Assembly (NCBI GenBank): GCA_003255065.1
Contig: QAOA01005000.1
Location: 609,754 to 673,753 of the forward strand
Source of the DNA: Cercis canadensis
Taxonomy: Eukaryota; Streptophyta; Magnoliopsida; Fabales; Fabaceae
Length of the DNA stretch: 64,000 bases
Direction: 5' to 3'
Position 1 is the stretch's first letter; each line of letters opens with the position of its first letter. Positions 27,101-38,600 of the stretch are shown here, piece after piece. A program made the position numbers and the translations under genes. The notes below the pieces were generated by a model. The model worked only from the letters and a program-made list of their open reading frames with translations, did not search any database and was not told the DNA's origin.

Positions 27101-29649
27101 TTTTCTGGGTCTTCACTTGTTGGTCTTTTCGTGGATGTACTGTTCCCTTATATTCCCTTTTATAAAAATTTTAATTTGAGGATGAGATCAGTATCATTAG
27201 TATTTAAAATTATAGGTAGTTTCCGTCAAAATAATATATGGGAATTTATTCTAACTTTGGAAGCTACTTTTATTTTATCACTACTTTAGAAAAAACTACA
27301 AAAAAAAAACAAGCTCTGCATATTTAATTTATTAAAGAACGTGAAGAATATATCTTTAACAAAAGAAAATAATATAAAGCAAACAAGTTGTTAATATCAA
27401 TGTTACAGCTAGGGTCCGGTCCACAAACAAACAAAAAAAACATTGGCACCGCTTGAAAAAATAAAGATTTTGTTTTTAAAAAAAGATAGTGCACATTTCT
27501 AAAGTATTAAAAAATAATTCTTTTGTCATATCAGAAAAAGAAAATTAATTCTTTTGTTAGCAGAGCTTAAAGCAAAAAAGCAACCTATGAGAAGTGAAGT
27601 AAACTAGTTTGTCTTTTTAGGACAGTAAAAATAAAATAGTATTATAGGATTGGAACTTTTTTCCCTTTTGGTTAAACAAATTAAAAGTGTAAAATTTCCA
27701 AATACCGGATCGAGTTATGTTTTTATCCTCCTCCGTGGAGACTCTACAATATTTGCTTCTATCATTGCTTTCTTTATTTGTTAAAGGCCAAATATATTAT
27801 TATTATTAGCTTTATCGTAGAGGAATTTCAGCAAAAGTCGACTTAGTTCAAGGATTCAATATAGCTCCTTTGCCAACGCGGTTAATCTAAGATCACTAAC
27901 CTTCCCAAGTTAATTGCTTTATTAAATTGGAATTAAAATGGCGACGTGGCATCATGATAGTCATATATTAGACTTTTAATGATGTTGAAATGTTAGGATT
28001 CGGACCCCCTCTACTCTAGGCTCCAAATTAATATTAAGGAACATGAGGGGTCCCTTAAACTTGATGATTTATGAATCATGATTGCATGTGTTATTAGGCC
28101 CCCCTGAGAATTATGAGATTGCCCCCTCTTTCCATCATTATCCCATGAGTTAGAGGCCCCGTATTTGTTTTCTTTCTTTTGGGCTCTGATTACCTGTTTA
28201 GCCAAAACAAAAAAATGTACTGCGAATTTACCTTCCTAGCTATATCTCAAAATAAAAATGGTAATCTTTATTTTTTTTTTACATCATAAAATGTTAATTC
28301 ATTAATATGTATTAATTCTTATATATGTAAAATTAAATTAAATGGACATAATTGTTAATTTATAATTATAAATCATGTTTTAAATTTAGAGGAAATTTTA
28401 ATGTTATTTTGTGGTGCAACATCTTGAAATTTTGTTATAAAATAATTTACTCCAAATCTTAAAATTTGCACACACTCTTTTTGTGGACAAATTGGATGTT
28501 TTGACCCTGAAGATTGCAATGGAATGTTGTTTATAGTAATTATTAAATTAAGGAGGTAAAATAATCAAATAATGTACCCAAAAGATACTAATAGAGAACA
28601 TTAATTACAAATTTAAAATTGACTTCCTATTTTTTTAGCTCATTGACCTGAATATTACAATTTGGCAACAAATTTACACATCTATTACACTTTCTAACTT
28701 AATTATCTAAGTATTACAATTTTTAAAAAATTAAAAACTAAAAAAACTTTGGTGATGTGGGACTCACCGAACACGCTAGTTGTCAACTAGCGTGTCCCCA
28801 CCGGACACACTGACTGGCAGCTGGCGTGTCCACTCTTGACACGCCAATTGACATATATAAAAGTGTTTTTGTTACAGGTTTATCTTTTTTAATTTTAACC
28901 AAAGCGAATAGTGTAGGAAGAAGGCTCCAAAACTTTCAACGCTCTTTCTTTATTTATTTCCCTCCTAAATTCTAATCTTTCTTTCACATTCCTATTTCCT
29001 TTTAACCATTTTTCTTTGCATATTGGTATACTTGACATGTTGGGTCAATGAGACAAGAATAGACACATCATATAATAACTAGCACATTGGGTGGATTTCA
29101 CATCACATCGCTGAAATTTTTTTAGTTTTTAGTTTTAAATTTTTTAAAAAGTATAATATATCAAGTAATTAAATTTTTTTAAAAAAATATGATAAATATT
29201 AAAATTTATTATCAAATTATAATCTCAAGTGAATAAGCTTATTTTCCCTCCTATATTTATACGGCTTGTAATTATTGCTAGCTACAAAATATATATTAGC
29301 CCCTAAAAGGAGTCATAAAAATATCTAGGACAAAGGAAACATACTTGTGTCCTATTGATTCTCGAACCATCTCTCTTTCTTCTTTCTTCTATAAGTAAAG
29401 ACACACCTAAAAATTAATCCGACACAGCAACCAAATAAAGCAACTGTTATTTTAAGTTGACGTTCCCTTTTATCTGTTAATTTTTGAAGTTTTGGCCACA
29501 ATACTACTATATTACCTCCAATCAATTAATCTAATTCCTCCTTTCCGTGAATCGATGGTGAGAAATGAATTCCATATTGCGAATCGTAGGATGTACGAAG
29601 AAAAGACAAGTTAATTATACAGGCAGAGAAAATTAAAAAAGAAGAAAGA
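24107..29649. other. Long gene-poor interval
   Basis: The first 250 bases are the BOR 3'UTR. I find no ORF with family similarity in the remaining 5.3 kb. A minus-strand ORF at 25781-26062 ends with an EAR-like EEIDLNLPLW but matches nothing I recognise. Poly-A and poly-T tracts are frequent from 26600 to 28400. A foldback element occupies about 28650-29225. Confidence 0.5.
28650..29225. mobile_element. Foldback element related in architecture to the one at 16936
   Basis: The left arm reads ATTACAATTTGGCAACAAAT, then AT-rich sequence with TAAAAACTAAAAAAACTTT, GATGTGGGACTCACC and GAACACGCTAGTTG. The right arm inverts this through AATCCACCCAATGTGCTAG, ACATCGCTGAAATTTTTTTAG and ATTATAATTTGATAATAA. 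The centre carries repeated GTGTCC/GGACAC words. Layout and wording (TTACACAAAT, GACACGC, GTGGGAC) resemble the 16936 element. No clean target duplication was found, so ends are approximate. Confidence 0.55.
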
Positions 29650-30006
29650 CTAGAGAGCTAGTTTAAGGTCGAGAGCGTCGTCTTCGTGTGCTTCCTTCTT
29701 ACTACCTTTGCTTCTCTCACATGGAGTCGGAAATATGAGAGGTGGCCTTCTAAACTCCACCTCTCTTGTAAAATCCTCCCGCTCAAACGACGGCACCCAA
29801 CTTGACGACGTCGTCTCTTGCTTTCTTATCTTCATCTTTCTCTTATTGTTGTCGTTTTTCTCCAACTCCTCCAATTGCTTTCGTCGTCGATCTCGTGCTT
29901 CTCTGAAGCTTCGTAGCAGCGAGTAAAACTTCTCCATCTTCATTTCTTCTTCTACCTCCTCATCTCTTTCCATTCTCTCCCCAGCACCGCTCTTCTTATT
30001 TTCCAT
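29650..30006 (-). CDS. NIMIN: NIM1/NPR1-interacting protein (NIMIN), copy 1
   Basis: NIMIN proteins are small nuclear proteins that bind NPR1 and tune salicylic-acid-induced PR gene expression. This intronless ORF encodes 118 residues. An acidic N-terminus (ERDEEVEEE) precedes the conserved NPR1-binding helix EKFYSLLRSFREARDRRRKQ at about 25-44, a lysine/arginine-rich nuclear-localisation-like stretch (NNKRKMKIRKQ), the conserved WVPSFEREDF block, and a C-terminal EAR repression motif LDLKLAL. Length and order agree with the family. It is the first of three NIMIN genes on this strand. Palindromic TGACG sites lie about 400 bases upstream (30408-30429). Confidence 0.87.
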   Translation of the reverse strand: MENKKSGAGERMERDEEVEEEMKMEKFYSLLRSFREARDRRRKQLEELEKNDNNKRKMKIRKQETTSSSWVPSFEREDFTREVEFRRPPLIFPTPCERSKGSKKEAHEDDALDLKLAL

Positions 30007-30407
30007 TACGCTAACAGATCCACGAAGATCTCAATAGAGAAATCCAAAATAGGAAATATGTAGCAGATAATACCAGACATATAGCGTGGCGAGGAGAGAC
30101 TTGAAAATGAAAATGAAAATGCGTGTCTCGATGATATGTGGATTTATAACAGCAACAGCTGCTAACGCTGAGCAATAATATTCAACAGTTTCAACTTTAT
30201 GCTAGAAGACTAAATTGCCCTCCCAATGTCACGCGGTATTGCTGTTTATTTGGCAAACCCCTTAGGCCTTAGCAAGCAGGAACGAGGGTGCATAAGTAAA
30301 ATTGAGAACGTAACGTCATCAGCTGGCATCATTATGTTACCTATAAATGCCATGTGGAATGTCAAAACAATAATACTCGTATTGAACGTTCGGGACAAAG
30401 TGGTTGG

Positions 30408-30429
30408 TGACGTACGCTGACATACGTCA
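30408..30429. promoter_or_regulatory. as-1-like cluster of TGACG sites upstream of NIMIN copy 1
   Basis: TGACGTACGC at 30408-30417 is followed directly by TGACATACGTCA, giving a TGACG on the plus strand, a TGACA, and a TGACG on the minus strand (30425-30429). TGA bZIP factors bind TGACG pairs in SA-inducible promoters. The site is about 400 bases upstream of the NIMIN start codon. Confidence 0.55.
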
Positions 30430-31171
30430 TGCGTTGGTGCCTGCATTTCATGCGTAATGGAAGCCTCGTGATTTGTCATGCACAGGACCACTTCAGAGTT
30501 CAACCACACAATTGACTAAAATGGTGAATTTTACACACGAGAATTATCTTACCATTTCTAATAGGAATGGTAATGTTACACTCCTCTTAGGTGGTATTTG
30601 GTATCAATTATCTTATTTTTCGTGAATCTTCACTTTTTTGGGAATCTTATTCTTAAGAATGAGATTACTAAAAAAGTTGATATTCTCATGTTTGGTTAAC
30701 ACTCAACTTTTTTGAGAATAATATCATTTTTCTTTCTCTCACTCCCTCTCAGCCCCCGCCCCCGCCTCCTCCTTCTCCCTCTCCCTCTCCCTTTTCCCTC
30801 TCCCTCTCCCTCTCCTTAACATTGAAATTTGGAAATGTATATGTATATATATAGTTTTTTGTTTTCCTACAACGCAAGCCCAACGAAAATTCCCTCCTTC
30901 TTCTGGAGGAAGATAAACTCAAAGATTAAAACAAACTAAAATAATATGAACTGGGTCCACTCCTTGTTTGGACCGGCGGAAAAATCACGCGATATCTCCA
31001 TCTTTTTTTTTTTTTTCTCTCTCTCTCTCTCTCCCCCTTTCCCGATCACTTTCTTAGCCCCCGCACCCCTATCCCTATCCACAGCGTACCGATGCTATCT
31101 AGATGAAATATGATTTGGAGGACTGGCGCTGGGCATTGCGAACTCAACACTGAAAGCTGGAACCTCCATTC

Positions 31172-32190
31172 TAGAGGTGGGAAACGGGTCAGTTCGACCC
31201 GATCGGGCCACATGTCAATTTGGCTCTAACAAATATTTAAGCTTTTTTCATTAGTGATTTTAATTAAATTATTAATGAATTTAATTAAACAAAATAAAAT
31301 ATGTATAAAGTAATAAATAAAATGCTTAATTGCAATTTTGGTCTCCCTATTTTAACCACTTGAACGTTTTGGTTCTCCTTCTTTAAAAATGAACTATTGA
31401 GTCCCTCTATATTCATAAAATATACAAGTTTAGTCTATTTATCTTTAAGTCAAAATTCTTAGGTTTATTTCAATGTATAAAGTTCTCTGATTCATAATCT
31501 CACCGTTCAGATTGAAAAGCTACGTCTTGTGAATCTTTCCATTAAATTTCAGCTTAATCTAACAGTGAATAAGTCTAAATTTTTAGTTAGATGAAAACTT
31601 ATAGTTTTAGTATTTTGGGCTAAGTTTCACCGTTAGATCGAGCTCAAATTTAGTGAGAAGGTTCACAAGATGTAGCCCTTCAATCTGAACGGTGGGATTA
31701 TGAATCATAGAACTTTACACCTTGAAATAAATCTAAAAATTTTGACTTAAAGATAAATGGACTAAACTTGTACATTTTATGAATATAGAGGGACTCAATA
31801 ATTCATTTTTAAAGAAGGAGGACCAAAACGTTCAAGTAGTTAAAATAAGGGGATCAAAATTACAATTAAGCCTAAATATAATTAAAACAAAGCATCAAAA
31901 ATGTATAAAAAAAAATACATGTAAGTGTAAATTTAAAATAAAGATGTTTAAGTAACTAAAAAAAGTATAGTACATTATACTTTAAAGTTAAAAAAATATA
32001 TATATATATTGATTTGGCAGCAACAAAAAAAGAGGCCAGCCCAACCCGAATTTGGATGGGCTGCGGGCCAAAACGGGCCCGACCAAATCGGCCCATTTTT
32101 ATTCGGACAAGTGAAATATGAACCCATCCCTACTTTTTTTTGGGCTAAAACAGGCCAGCCCACCGGGCCTGGCCCATTTCCTCACCTCTA
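31172..32190. mobile_element. hAT-type element with 8-bp target duplication
   Basis: The ends are TAGAGGTGGGAAACGGG and, inverted, TAGAGGTGAGGAAATGGG. The element is 1019 bases and flanked by a perfect 8-bp direct repeat CTCCATTC at 31164-31171 and 32191-32198. Subterminal regions are rich in GGGCC/GGCCC words (for example AACGGGCCCGACC). No transposase frame is seen. The 8-bp duplication and short inverted repeats fit the hAT superfamily. The right end also survives in the duplicated block at 34532. Confidence 0.82.
31323..31872. mobile_element. Foldback MITE with 9-bp near-perfect target duplication
   Basis: A 550-base palindrome with arms of roughly 250 bases: TGCTTAATTGCAATTTTGG at the left inverts onto CAAAATTACAATTAAGCC at the right, and the match continues through ACTTGAACGTTTTGG, TATTGAGTCCCTCTATATTC and ACAAGTTTAGTC. 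Flanks TAAATAAAA (31314-31322) and TAAATATAA (31873-31881) agree at 8 of 9 bases. It sits inside the hAT element. A half copy occurs at 46803-47039. Confidence 0.78.
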
Positions 32191-33385
32191 CTCCATTCCT
32201 AATAAAGTTTTATTCCCACCTCTTGAGGTGGGAAAGTTTTATTCCAACCTTGAGTACAACTTTTTATTCTTGAGTATCTTTTATTGTCGAGAATAATTTT
32301 TTAACTCTTGCACCAAACATGAGAAATTTTTATTTTTACTTTACTTTCTCAAGAATCTTAAAACATAGCTGGTACCAAACACCATATTAATTTAGTAAGA
32401 TTTAGTGAGAGTTATAATGTTATTTTAGTATTATTGTGAATATCTTAAAAAATTGAGTTATTCAGTATGTACTAAAACACACAATTGCTTATAAAATATA
32501 AGAACAACAATATATAAAAAAGTATGTAAAAAAATAAATTTTAAAAAGTTATTTCTTAGCATATTTTTTTATATCATGTTATTCTTATATTTTATAAAAA
32601 ACTGTGTGTTCTGGCACATACTGAATAACTCAATTTTTTGAAATATTCGTAATAACATCAAAATTACTAGATGGATTCTACTGGAACCTATCCAATTAAA
32701 GGAGGTGTAACACTACCATCCCTGATAGCATAGTGCTCACCGTAACAAAAAAAAAAAACAAAAACACACATATACGGTGAACCTTATATGTAGCTCTTAT
32801 CAATGAAAGTCATTGGTTTATGTCTAGTTAAAGATTAGGACATTAATTTTAAGGATAGATCACTCAACTAATTATTTTGGATATTGTGTTTATAAAATAG
32901 TTGTTGAAATGAAAGTTTTAATAAATATAAATACATATGTAGAAAACTTATCGTTAAATAGAAAAAATTAAGGAAAATGTTGATTTTGTATATATCATTG
33001 TTATATTAAAATTTATTTTACTTCAATTTTCCGCCCACGTTCATGACTAATTGATTCGAGAGAGAACCAAAACAAAAATGTCCTTGACTTATGTATTATT
33101 TTTAGACATAAAACCCCACTAATGCAAGTTGATAATGACAAGGAAACGAAAAGAAAAAGATCCCATGTGTTTCTCATTGGACTAAAGCTATTAAAGATGG
33201 TTTATTCCCTATTGGATCATTATACTCTATTTTTTTTGTGGGTAAAAATTTAAGATAAATAGAGACTATCTCATTTAAAAGTTAAGACATGTGACAAATT
33301 TAGTAAGAACTTATAATGGTACTTATAGATTACTTATAAAAAAGAAACTGCTCGCAGTAAGATTCGAACTTAAGCCTTACAAACA
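32063..33385 (+). repeat. Duplicated block, copy A (no CACTA insert)
   Basis: This block matches 34532-35634 continued at 40023-40330, with a few percent mismatches and one indel of about 90 bases near 33215. It ends exactly at the N at 33386. It contains a short MITE palindrome and hAT right-end sequence but no gene. At 33161-33176 it shows the uninterrupted CACTA target (TCCCATGTGTTTCTC). Confidence 0.85.
32426..32655. mobile_element. Short palindromic MITE inside the duplicated block
   Basis: AAAAAATTGAGTTATTCAGT near 32450 inverts onto the sequence near 32625, and both arms continue through ACACACA, TTATAAAATATAAGAA and a poly-A segment, giving arms of about 110 bases. The same structure is present in copy B near 34895-35115. 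It encodes nothing. Confidence 0.6.
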
Positions 33386-33386
33386 N
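33386..33386. other. Single N, probable assembly join
   Basis: The N separates the end of duplicated copy A from sequence that is itself repeated 184 bases later. In copy B the block continues unbroken past this point, so a contig boundary is likely. Confidence 0.7.
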
Positions 33387-34353
33387 GGAGTTCTTGAAGT
33401 GGGTATCTCATATTTTTGAAGATTCAGGTGCTGAGTGGTGGTTCTAATGGCTGCCAACGGGTCCCTTGTAATGGGTTCCTGAGAGTGTGGGCAAAACCAC
33501 ATAAGAAGCGGCGGAACAGAGTAAAGCTGTGAGCTTCGCTGTTTGCTAGTGATGTCAGAGGCAGAGCAGGGGAGTTCTTGAAGTGGGTATCTCATATTTT
33601 TGAAGATTCAGGCGCTGAGTGGTGGTTCTAATGGCTGCCAACGGGCGACTGATTTCAGGTTCACATAACAGGGATGAGTTTGTTCTTATCAATGCTGATG
33701 AGACTACAAGAGTGAGTGGTCTTAATAGTCCCTTGTTACATTTATATCTTACTGATTCTGAACTCCTATGAAGAAATTGCATCTTCATAGCCTTCAAAAT
33801 GGGTCATTTCTGCAGTTTTTCATGTTCTTGAAGTCATTTCAGAAAGCAATATGAGGAGTCAGTGTGTGACGGTGAAGAGGGAACTATCGTGTTCTGAGGT
33901 GGAGGGTCCTGGGTTTTTCTTTGTCGTGGTCAAAGAGTTAGATTTGTACTTGATCATCATGGTCTGGTCAGGGATCGAACGGCTGAGATTGAAATTGAGG
34001 TGCACAATAAGCCATGCGGGCTAGTACAGGACAATAAAGCCAGGCTTTAATAAACTATGTTTGATTGTTCGTATTTGTATTTGAAGCTGTGAATGCTCAT
34101 GCTGCTGTAGACTAGGACATGCTTTACAATATTCAATCTTCCTTTTGAGAAAAACAATTTCAATGCTAGAGCTTTTTTTTTAACACCTGTTAGACGACAC
34201 CAGCCACCAGTCCTCTACTTTATAATTAAATATAGATTTTGGATGGGACAAGTTAGGATTGTGACCATTGCACGCCACCCTTTTTAAAAACCATTAAAAA
34301 AAATGTGCATGACTTTTGGCATTGAAAATTCCATTTTCTTTTTTGTGGTATGT
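33387..34353. other. Unidentified sequence with a 75-bp direct repeat
   Basis: GGAGTTCTTGAAGTGGGTAT starts both 33387-33461 and 33571-33645, which are identical except for one base. The rest is of higher complexity than its surroundings and looks like gene debris, but no family is recognised in any frame. Confidence 0.5.
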
Positions 34354-34531
34354 AAGCCTGGAAACCGAGGAAACCGAGAAAACCGAACGAACCGAGTCAG
34401 TTCGGTTTGACTCGGTTTTGCTGAAAAAATTTCAAAAAACTGAACCGAACCGAACCGAACCGAATTTATTTGACTTGGTTTTAGTCGGTTTGGGGTGTAA
34501 ACCGGATCGAACCGGACCGATTACACCCCTA
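34354..34531. mobile_element. Right-end relic of the TAGGGGTGTAA element family
   Basis: Repeated AACCGAACCG words, GGTTTTGCTGAAAAAATT and the terminal TTACACCCCTA match the right end of the element at 17854-19179. The left part of the element is not present. It abuts copy B of the duplicated block. Confidence 0.65.
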
Positions 34532-35634
34532 GCGGGCCAAAACGGGCCTGACCAAATCGGCCCATTTTTATTCGGGCAAGTGAAATATGAACCCATCCCT
34601 ACTTTTTTTCGGGCTAAAACGGGCCAGCCCACCGGCCTGGCCCATTTCCTCACCTCTACTCCATTCCTAAGAAAGTTTTATTCTCACCTCTTGAGGTGGG
34701 AAAGTTTTATTCCAACCTTGAGTACAACTTTTTATTCTTGAGTATCTTTTATTGTCGAGAATAATTTTTTAACTTTTGAACCAAACATGAGAAATTTTTA
34801 TTTCTACTTTACTTTCTCGAGAATCTTAAAACATAGCTGGTACCAAACACCACATTAATTGAGTAAGATTTAGTGAGAGTTATAATGTTATTTTAGTATT
34901 ATTGTGAATATCTTAAAAAATTGAGTTATTCAGTATGTACTAGAACACACAATTGCTTATAAAATATAAGAACAACAATATATAAAAAAGTATGCAAAAA
35001 GATAAATTTTAAAAAGTTGTTTCTTGGCATACTTTTTTATATCATGTTATTTTTATATTTTATAAGAAATTATGTGTTTTGACACATACTGAATAACTCA
35101 ATTTTTTGAAATATTCGTAATAACATCAAAATTACTAGATGGATTCTACTCGAACCTATCTAATTAAAGGAGGTGTAACACTACCATCCCTGATAGCATA
35201 GTGCTCACCGTAACAAAAAAAAAAAACAAAAACACACATATATGGTGAACCTTATATGTAGCTCTTATCAATGAAAGTCATTGGTTTGTGTCTAGTTAAA
35301 GATTAGGACATTAATTTTAAGGATAGATCACTCAACTAATTATTTTGGATATTGTGTTTATAAAATAGTTGTTGAAATGAAAGTTAATAAATATAAATAC
35401 ATATATTGAAAACTTATCGTTAAATAGAAAAAATTAAGGAAAATGTTGATTTTGTATATATCATTGTTATATTAAAATTTATTTTACTTCAATTTTCCGC
35501 CCACGTTCATGACTAATTGATTCGAGAGAGGACCAAAACAAAAATGTCCTTGACTTATGTATTATTTTTAGACATAAAACCCCACTAATGCAAGTTGATA
35601 ATGACAAGGAAACGAAAAGAAAAAGATCCCATAT
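34532..35634 (+). repeat. Duplicated block, copy B, left part
   Basis: This segment corresponds to 32063-33168 of copy A with scattered substitutions. It is interrupted at 35634 by the CACTA element and resumes at 40023. Confidence 0.85.
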
Positions 35635-38600
35635 CACTACAAGAAAATTCCTGGATTCCAATGGAATTTTTCCGTTGAAATTTTGCCAAATTCCGTTAGA
35701 ATTTAGAGTTCCAACGGAAATTCCAACGGAATTTCAGTCGTTAGAATAAGGCCGTTGGAATTTAAAACTCCAACGGAAATTCTAACGGAAAAAACATTCC
35801 AACGGTAATTCTAACGGTATTTTACCGTTGGAATTCCTTTTTAAAAAAAAAAACTCAAACAAAAAATTTCAACGGAAATTCTAACGGAAAATTCCGTTGG
35901 AATTTTTAATATATTTTAAAAAAAATATTTTTTTTTATTTTTAAAAAAAATTCGAAAATTATTTTTTAATTTTTAAAATTCCAACGGAATGAAATTTCCG
36001 TTGGAATTTTTTAAGGTTTTTTTTTTTAAAAAAATTTTGTGTTTAGAATTTTTTTTGAAAAATTAACTTTAGAATTTATTATTATAATTATTCTCTTTTT
36101 AATATTTTGTTTGAAATTTCCACTTTAATGCTACTTATTAGCCATTTTTAGCAAATTCAATAACAAATAACACCCAACATAATATTCTCTTTGACACTAT
36201 AAACAGAAATGGACAATAGAAATAAAATTAACAAGGTTCATTGGGCAAAAACAACATACTCTAAAAGGTTTTGGATCAAAGTTAAATGACACAAAATCTC
36301 AATCAGCAGTATTAAAATTCACCTACTATAGGAGTTTCTAAATATTCTAAACTCCTAATATTTCAATGGAAAGCTGGTCTTTGCGTTCTGATAGCAGTTG
36401 CAGACATCAAGGGTATAAGTATTAGACTTATCACCAAGAGCAAAGTTGATAGAGATGCTTCTAGTGCAACAACATTTGTCTGCTGATATAGAGAACTCCT
36501 CAATGGTAACGAACCAAATCCTCTCATAAATTCAATCTTCTCCTTAGGATCCTCTGAAAAGCTGTAATTAATGGTAGCTAAATTATGATCAATACTTTCG
36601 GAGAAATGAAATAGCAGCAACAACAATAAATTTCCAAGCTTGAAGAACACATAATCATAGTTTATTGGAAGGATTCTCTAGAGAAGTTGTAATTATGATA
36701 CCAAATTATAATCAACAATTGCAAGGGAAAAAAAAAAATTGCAGCAACAACAAATAAATTTCCAAGATTGATGAACACAGAATCATAATGTATTGAAAAA
36801 TTAAAAGGACCACCCAAAAAAGTAGGAATCATGATGGCTAAATTATAATCAACAAGCACATAAAAAAATGAAATAACAGCAGCCACAACAAATTTTCAAG
36901 ACTAAAACACAGAATCATATTGCATTAAATTTTAATGAAGACTCTAAAAAAAAGTTATGGCTTCAGGGAAGACCTTCTGAAAGTTGCATCAAATCTTGCA
37001 AACTTTAGTGAGTGGCATCCCGCTACCAGCATGCTCATTAATTCCTTCAGCAGATAACTTCTTACATTTAGTACTCTTCTGCACCCTTTGCAGTGAACAG
37101 AAACAACATTCATCAATAAATAGGGTCTCAAACCATAGCTATGATATTTGATAAATTGACTAAGATATTTAAGACAAAAACCTACTAAAATCTGATAACA
37201 TATTGGAGTCAAAATGCAGGTACAGAACCATTTGTCATGAAATACCATAAACCGTGTTTAATTGCCCATTGACCAAAACAGACACCAGGTGCAAGAATAT
37301 ACAGGCTCATAATGAAACAGGGAAAACCCCGGATGGATAACGATGGAAAGCCATCATCTTATTGAGGCATTGAAAAAGAAAGAAACTAAATTACAAGAAA
37401 CTCCAATAAATCTTTGCAAGGGTAGAAATGAGATTAAAAAATTACTGTAGCAATTTCACTTCAGAAGCTTGAAAGCAAGAAATGCATACATCAGCAACTG
37501 ACAAGACTTCCTAGAGTAAATTGAATCCCAAATAACGGACAACCTTGTTACAAATAAACCTTATATCTCAGGCTGCAATTTATATATTGAACGAAGTAAT
37601 CTGGCAGGGTCTAAATTAGACAACAATAGTATCAACCTGCTTTTGATTGCCTTAGCTGAAATTAGAAAATGAAATAAAGATGTCCGAAGTTCTTTTCAAG
37701 TTCATGGTGAACTTACTTGGTCTCTTCTCTGCTTTGCTGCTGATATTATACTAAGGCGAGTAAAGGTGCTTTCTGCTAATATTATGCTAAGGCGAGCAAA
37801 GGTTCTACGCTCCTGTAGTTTTCTTAATTTGGCAGATGTTGAATGACAAATGTGAACGTGGTCATAAGATCAATGACTCAGGGACAAAAGCAAGACTTCA
37901 TCAAATTACTATAAAACTAGAGTACTTAGCAACATATAACTCATAACTAAATCTGGCAGTGACGTGGAATAGGAGGACCTGTTGCTGCTAGTTCTCTGCA
38001 TTATAAAAATGCCACAGCAGATAACAGCAGAATAGAGGGCTGTAGTTATATTTGAGCATAAGCAGGGAACAAGCCTTTAAGTTTGGATATAGGTCTTCAG
38101 GATACTATCAGGGTCAAACATATAATTATAGTGGCTGTACAAGAGGATATATAGTCCAGAATTTGAGCCCGTTTATTAGACCTCTCAAAAGTGGAAAGAC
38201 ATGGTTGAAATGGAAACCAGAAAGTCCCCCAAAAATAAGAAACTTACTAAATCAGCATACATATGAATGAAGACACGATCAACTTCACAAGCACTCAAAG
38301 AACATGAGTCAATATTAAGTGTTAATGGTAGAAACTAACACTTGGTTGCAAAAGTAAATGGTACATGAAAAGTTGAAAACTATAACAGCTTCAAACATTA
38401 GTATCATTTCAAAGCGCCAGCAACAACAACCAGTAGATGTCAATGAAAGCACATATATTCGTAAATCTAACATAAGCACTATTATAGAAGTATTATACTC
38501 AATTATAGATTACATATTCGTAAATCTAACAAAAGCATGATTATAAAAGTATTATAACCAATTATAGATTAGAGACTTCAAACAATACCATAGTATGAAG

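Larger units (their letters stand above)
30564..32722. mobile_element. Outer inverted-repeat unit of a nested transposon stack
   Basis: The left end GGAATGGTAATGTTACACTCC (20-base core GGAATGGTAATGTTACACTC) inverts onto GGAGGTGTAACACTACCATCCC at the right. Just inside, GGTGGTATTTGGTATCA at 30590 inverts onto TGGTACCAAACACC ending at 32383, suggesting a second, inner element. Neither pair has a confirmed target duplication. Between them lie a hAT element and a foldback element described separately. C/T-rich microsatellite runs at 30770-30815 and 31000-31033 are included. Confidence 0.45.

Noticed and set aside
35635-36030. Possible CRISPR-like repeat array from regularly spaced ACGGAATT words
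   Set aside because: This is a plant nuclear transposon end; the words vary in spacing and orientation and belong to CACTA subterminal repeats.
36363-37248. Minus-strand ORFs inside the CACTA element, considered as transposase
   Set aside because: They carry no transposase motif, and parts coincide with the tandem repeat of about 125 bases.
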